A stretch of DNA of 7,561 nucleotides from CBDCWA01 sp046048295 (lineage in GTDB: Bacteria; Pseudomonadota; Alphaproteobacteria; Rhizobiales; Hyphomicrobiaceae), in contig JBJOGJ010000190.1 in NCBI GenBank assembly GCA_046048295.1, positions 1-7,561 of the forward strand. The letters are read 5' to 3'. This document shows, piece after piece, positions 5,293 through 7,561 of the stretch. Position numbers and translations under genes: made by a program. Under the pieces are notes generated by a model that saw only the letters and a list, made by a program, of their open reading frames with translations, ran no database searches and was not told where the DNA came from. Every line of letters begins with the position of its first letter. Within the stretch, counting starts at the first letter, position 1.

Positions 5293-7561
5293 GTGACCCT
5301 CTCGGATATCAGTATCAAGCGGCCGGTGCTCGCGACCGTGGCAAGCCTGCTGATCGTTGTGTTCGGCATTGCGGCGGTGATGAAGCTGCCGGTGCGAGAG
5401 CTGCCGGACATCGATACGCCAATCGTGGAGGTCAGGACGGAGCTCGACGGGGCGAGCCCGGAGATTGTCGACACGGACATCACGGAGATCATCGAGGGGG
5501 CGGTCTCGGGTATCAGCGGCATCAAGTCGATCGCCTCGTTCAGCCAGCGGGGGCGCAGCCGGACGGTCATCGAGTTCGTGACGGGAAGACGGATCGACGA
5601 GGCGGCCAACGACGTGCGCGATGCCGTCGGGCGGATCAGGTCGCGGCTACCGGATGAGATCGAAGAACCGCGGGTGCTCAAGAACGACAGCGATGACGAT
5701 CCGGTGATGCGGATCGCGGTCACCAGTTCTCGGATGAATGCATCCGAAATCACGGACTACATCGAGCGCTTCATCTTGGACCGGCTGGCGACGATCGACG
5801 GCGTGGCGCAAGTGGAGGTATCGGGCGGGCGGCGGTGGTCGATCCGGATATGGCTCGACCGGGCGGCGATGGCGGCGCGCAACCTTACCGTTGCCGATGT
5901 CGAGGCGGCGCTCAGACGCAACAACATGGAACTGCCGGCGGGAGAGCTCAAGTCGGAGAGCCGGCAACTCACGGTCAGGGTAGACAGCCGGCTGCAGACA
6001 GTCAGGGCGTTCCAGCGCATCATCGTGACGCGCATCGGCGGATATCCCGTGAGGCTCAGCGAGATCGCGCGTGTCGAGCGGGGGCCGAGGGATACGAATA
6101 CAATCGTCAGGGCGAACGGAGCCGATGCGGTGGGGCTCAGGGTGCTCAGGCAGTCGAAAGCCAATACGATGGCGATCTCGGAGGCGGTGCGGGCCGAGAT
6201 CGACCGCATGCGGCCGACACTGCCTGCCGGCATGAACATCACGATCGGATCCGACGATGCGCTGTTCATCGCGGCGTCGATCCGGGAGGTGACGATCGCG
6301 CTCGGAATCTCGCTGGTGCTGGTGGTGCTCGTGATCCTGGCGTTCCTGTTCTCGGTCAGGGCAACAATCGTGCCGGCGGTGACGATCCCGGTGTCGTTGA
6401 TCGGGTGCATGCTGGTGATCTGGGGGCTCGGCTATTCGGTCAATGTGCTGACGCTGCTGGCACTGCTGCTGGCGATCGGTCTGGTGGTCGATGACGCCAT
6501 CGTCGTGCTCGAGAACATCCAGCGGCGGATCGAACTCGGCGAGACGCCACTCGTCGCGGCGACGCTCGGCACCAGGCAGGTGACGTTCGCGGTGCTGGCG
6601 ACGTCGATCACGCTCATCGCCGTGTTCGTGCCGATCTCGTTTCTCGACGGGCAGATCGGGAGACTGTTCACGGAGTTCGGCTTCGCGATGGCCGGGGCGG
6701 TTGTGATCTCGACGTTCGTCGCGCTGTCGCTGTGCCCGATGCTGGCATCGCGGCTCCTGAGGCGCCAGAGCTCGAAGGCGGTCACGGGGGCAGGCGCACA
6801 ATCCCTCGGGTGGGTGTCGACGACCTACGAGCGGCTTCTGCGCGGTGCGCTCAGGATGCCGGTGCTGGTGATCGCGGTGTCGCTGCTGTTCGCGGGCGGC
6901 GGGTGGCTGGTCTATGGAACGCTGCCGCAGGAACTGGCTCCGAAGGAGGACCGCGGGGTGGTGTTCGTGCCGCTCACGGCGCCACAGGGCAGCACCATTG
7001 AGTATACGGACGAAATCACCCGCAAGGCGGAGCGGATGATCGAGCCGCTGCGCGAGAAGGGGGTCGTAGAGACGACCTTCGCCGTGCTGGGGCGGGCACG
7101 GCGGCCGGAGCGGTCGTTCGTGGTGATCCGGCTCAAGCATTGGGACGAGCGCAGCATGACGCATACCGACGTGGCGCAGGCGCTCGGCCGCGACGTCAGC
7201 CAGATCGTCGGTGCGAAGGGGCGGCCGGTGGTGCCGGCCGGTCTCGGGCTCAGGGGCAGCAGGACGCCGGTGCGGGTGGTGGTGAGCGGGCCGGACTTCG
7301 AGAGCGTCAAGGAGTGGGCAAAGGCGATCCTCGAGCGCATCGAGGATCATCCGGGGCTGGTCAATCCGGATATCGACTATGAGGAAAACCTGCCTCAGCT
7401 CACCGTCAAGGTCGACCGGGAGCGGGCCGACGACCTTGGGATCAGTGTGCAGACGATATCGGCGACGCTGCAGACATTCCTGGCGTCGCGCAAGATAACC
7501 GACTTCACCGATCGCGGCCGGGCGTACGATGTGGTGGTGCAGGCGCGCGACGAGGACCGGC
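5293..7561 (+). CDS. RND efflux transporter inner-membrane subunit (AcrB/HAE1-like), 3' truncated
   Basis: The first 756 codons are present and the frame is still open at the window end; full-length relatives have about 1,040 residues. Translation from GTG gives the typical start SDISIKRPVLATV, a first membrane helix at about 12-30, then a periplasmic porter domain beginning LPVRELPDIDTPIVEV. Helices 2-6 cover roughly 333-490. The family proton-relay aspartates are Asp400 and Asp401 in AIGLVVDDAIVVLENIQRR. A further helix near 523-541 leads into the second periplasmic domain. Such pumps are proton-driven antiporters in the inner membrane that work with a periplasmic adaptor and an outer-membrane channel to expel drugs, solvents or other hydrophobic compounds. 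The adaptor gene often precedes the pump gene, but here the neighbour is a divergent propeller gene, so the adaptor must be downstream or elsewhere. No frameshift is seen in the 2.27 kb available. Confidence 0.95.
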   Translation, partial: MTLSDISIKRPVLATVASLLIVVFGIAAVMKLPVRELPDIDTPIVEVRTELDGASPEIVDTDITEIIEGAVSGISGIKSIASFSQRGRSRTVIEFVTGRRIDEAANDVRDAVGRIRSRLPDEIEEPRVLKNDSDDDPVMRIAVTSSRMNASEITDYIERFILDRLATIDGVAQVEVSGGRRWSIRIWLDRAAMAARNLTVADVEAALRRNNMELPAGELKSESRQLTVRVDSRLQTVRAFQRIIVTRIGGYPVRLSEIARVERGPRDTNTIVRANGADAVGLRVLRQSKANTMAISEAVRAEIDRMRPTLPAGMNITIGSDDALFIAASIREVTIALGISLVLVVLVILAFLFSVRATIVPAVTIPVSLIGCMLVIWGLGYSVNVLTLLALLLAIGLVVDDAIVVLENIQRRIELGETPLVAATLGTRQVTFAVLATSITLIAVFVPISFLDGQIGRLFTEFGFAMAGAVVISTFVALSLCPMLASRLLRRQSSKAVTGAGAQSLGWVSTTYERLLRGALRMPVLVIAVSLLFAGGGWLVYGTLPQELAPKEDRGVVFVPLTAPQGSTIEYTDEITRKAERMIEPLREKGVVETTFAVLGRARRPERSFVVIRLKHWDERSMTHTDVAQALGRDVSQIVGAKGRPVVPAGLGLRGSRTPVRVVVSGPDFESVKEWAKAILERIEDHPGLVNPDIDYEENLPQLTVKVDRERADDLGISVQTISATLQTFLASRKITDFTDRGRAYDVVVQARDEDR

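Noticed and set aside
5647..7350. A 567-codon minus-strand frame opposite the RND pump gene
   Set aside because: The product is an Arg/His/Pro/Asp-rich sequence without domains, while the plus strand encodes an uninterrupted RND transporter with its conserved Asp pair.

Overview
The window reads as a chromosomal segment of a GC-rich alphaproteobacterium. The evidence is an orphan Bug/TctC-type solute-binding protein, the mixed catabolic and efflux gene content, and intergenic palindromes ending in GTCATCCCGG/CCGGGATGAC, a type I recall as common in genomes of Bradyrhizobium/Reyranella-like bacteria. The taxonomic call is inference; no rRNA or marker gene is present.

Layout. Positions 1-658 hold no gene. 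They contain two direct copies of a 248-base unit (1-248 and 249 to about 470), each carrying a short hairpin and a 114-115 base fold-back element, then a short promoter-like stretch. Two plus-strand genes follow, probably co-transcribed: an isochorismatase-fold amidohydrolase most like the N-carbamoylsarcosine/maleamate amidase branch (659-1387), and a periplasmic solute-binding protein of the tripartite tricarboxylate transporter type (1440-2486). After a 209-base gap comes a small four-helix DMT-family membrane protein of the DUF486 type (2696-3043). It converges on a minus-strand pair across a GC-rich hairpin at 3030-3065. The minus-strand pair is a seven-bladed LVIVD-repeat beta-propeller (5217-4084) followed by a 3-hydroxyisobutyrate-dehydrogenase-like oxidoreductase (3955-3077). 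Divergent from the propeller gene, 75 bases away, begins an RND efflux pump inner-membrane subunit (5293 to beyond the window end).

How the genes may work together. The amidohydrolase and binding protein look like an uptake-and-hydrolysis pair for a small carboxylate or amide: the binding protein would capture it in the periplasm and the amidohydrolase would cleave a C-N bond in the cytoplasm. The transporter membrane subunits (TctA/TctB) are not in the window. The propeller and dehydrogenase are likely one transcription unit. Whether they belong to the same pathway as the first pair cannot be read from the sequence. The RND pump is a separate unit.

I see no CRISPR array, tRNA, rRNA, insertion sequence, phage gene or recognisable defence system. 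The signals most worth following are a ring of equivalent histidines in the LVIVD propeller, a non-standard substrate loop in the dehydrogenase, and the 248-base tandem repeat, whose copy differences fall almost entirely in predicted loops.
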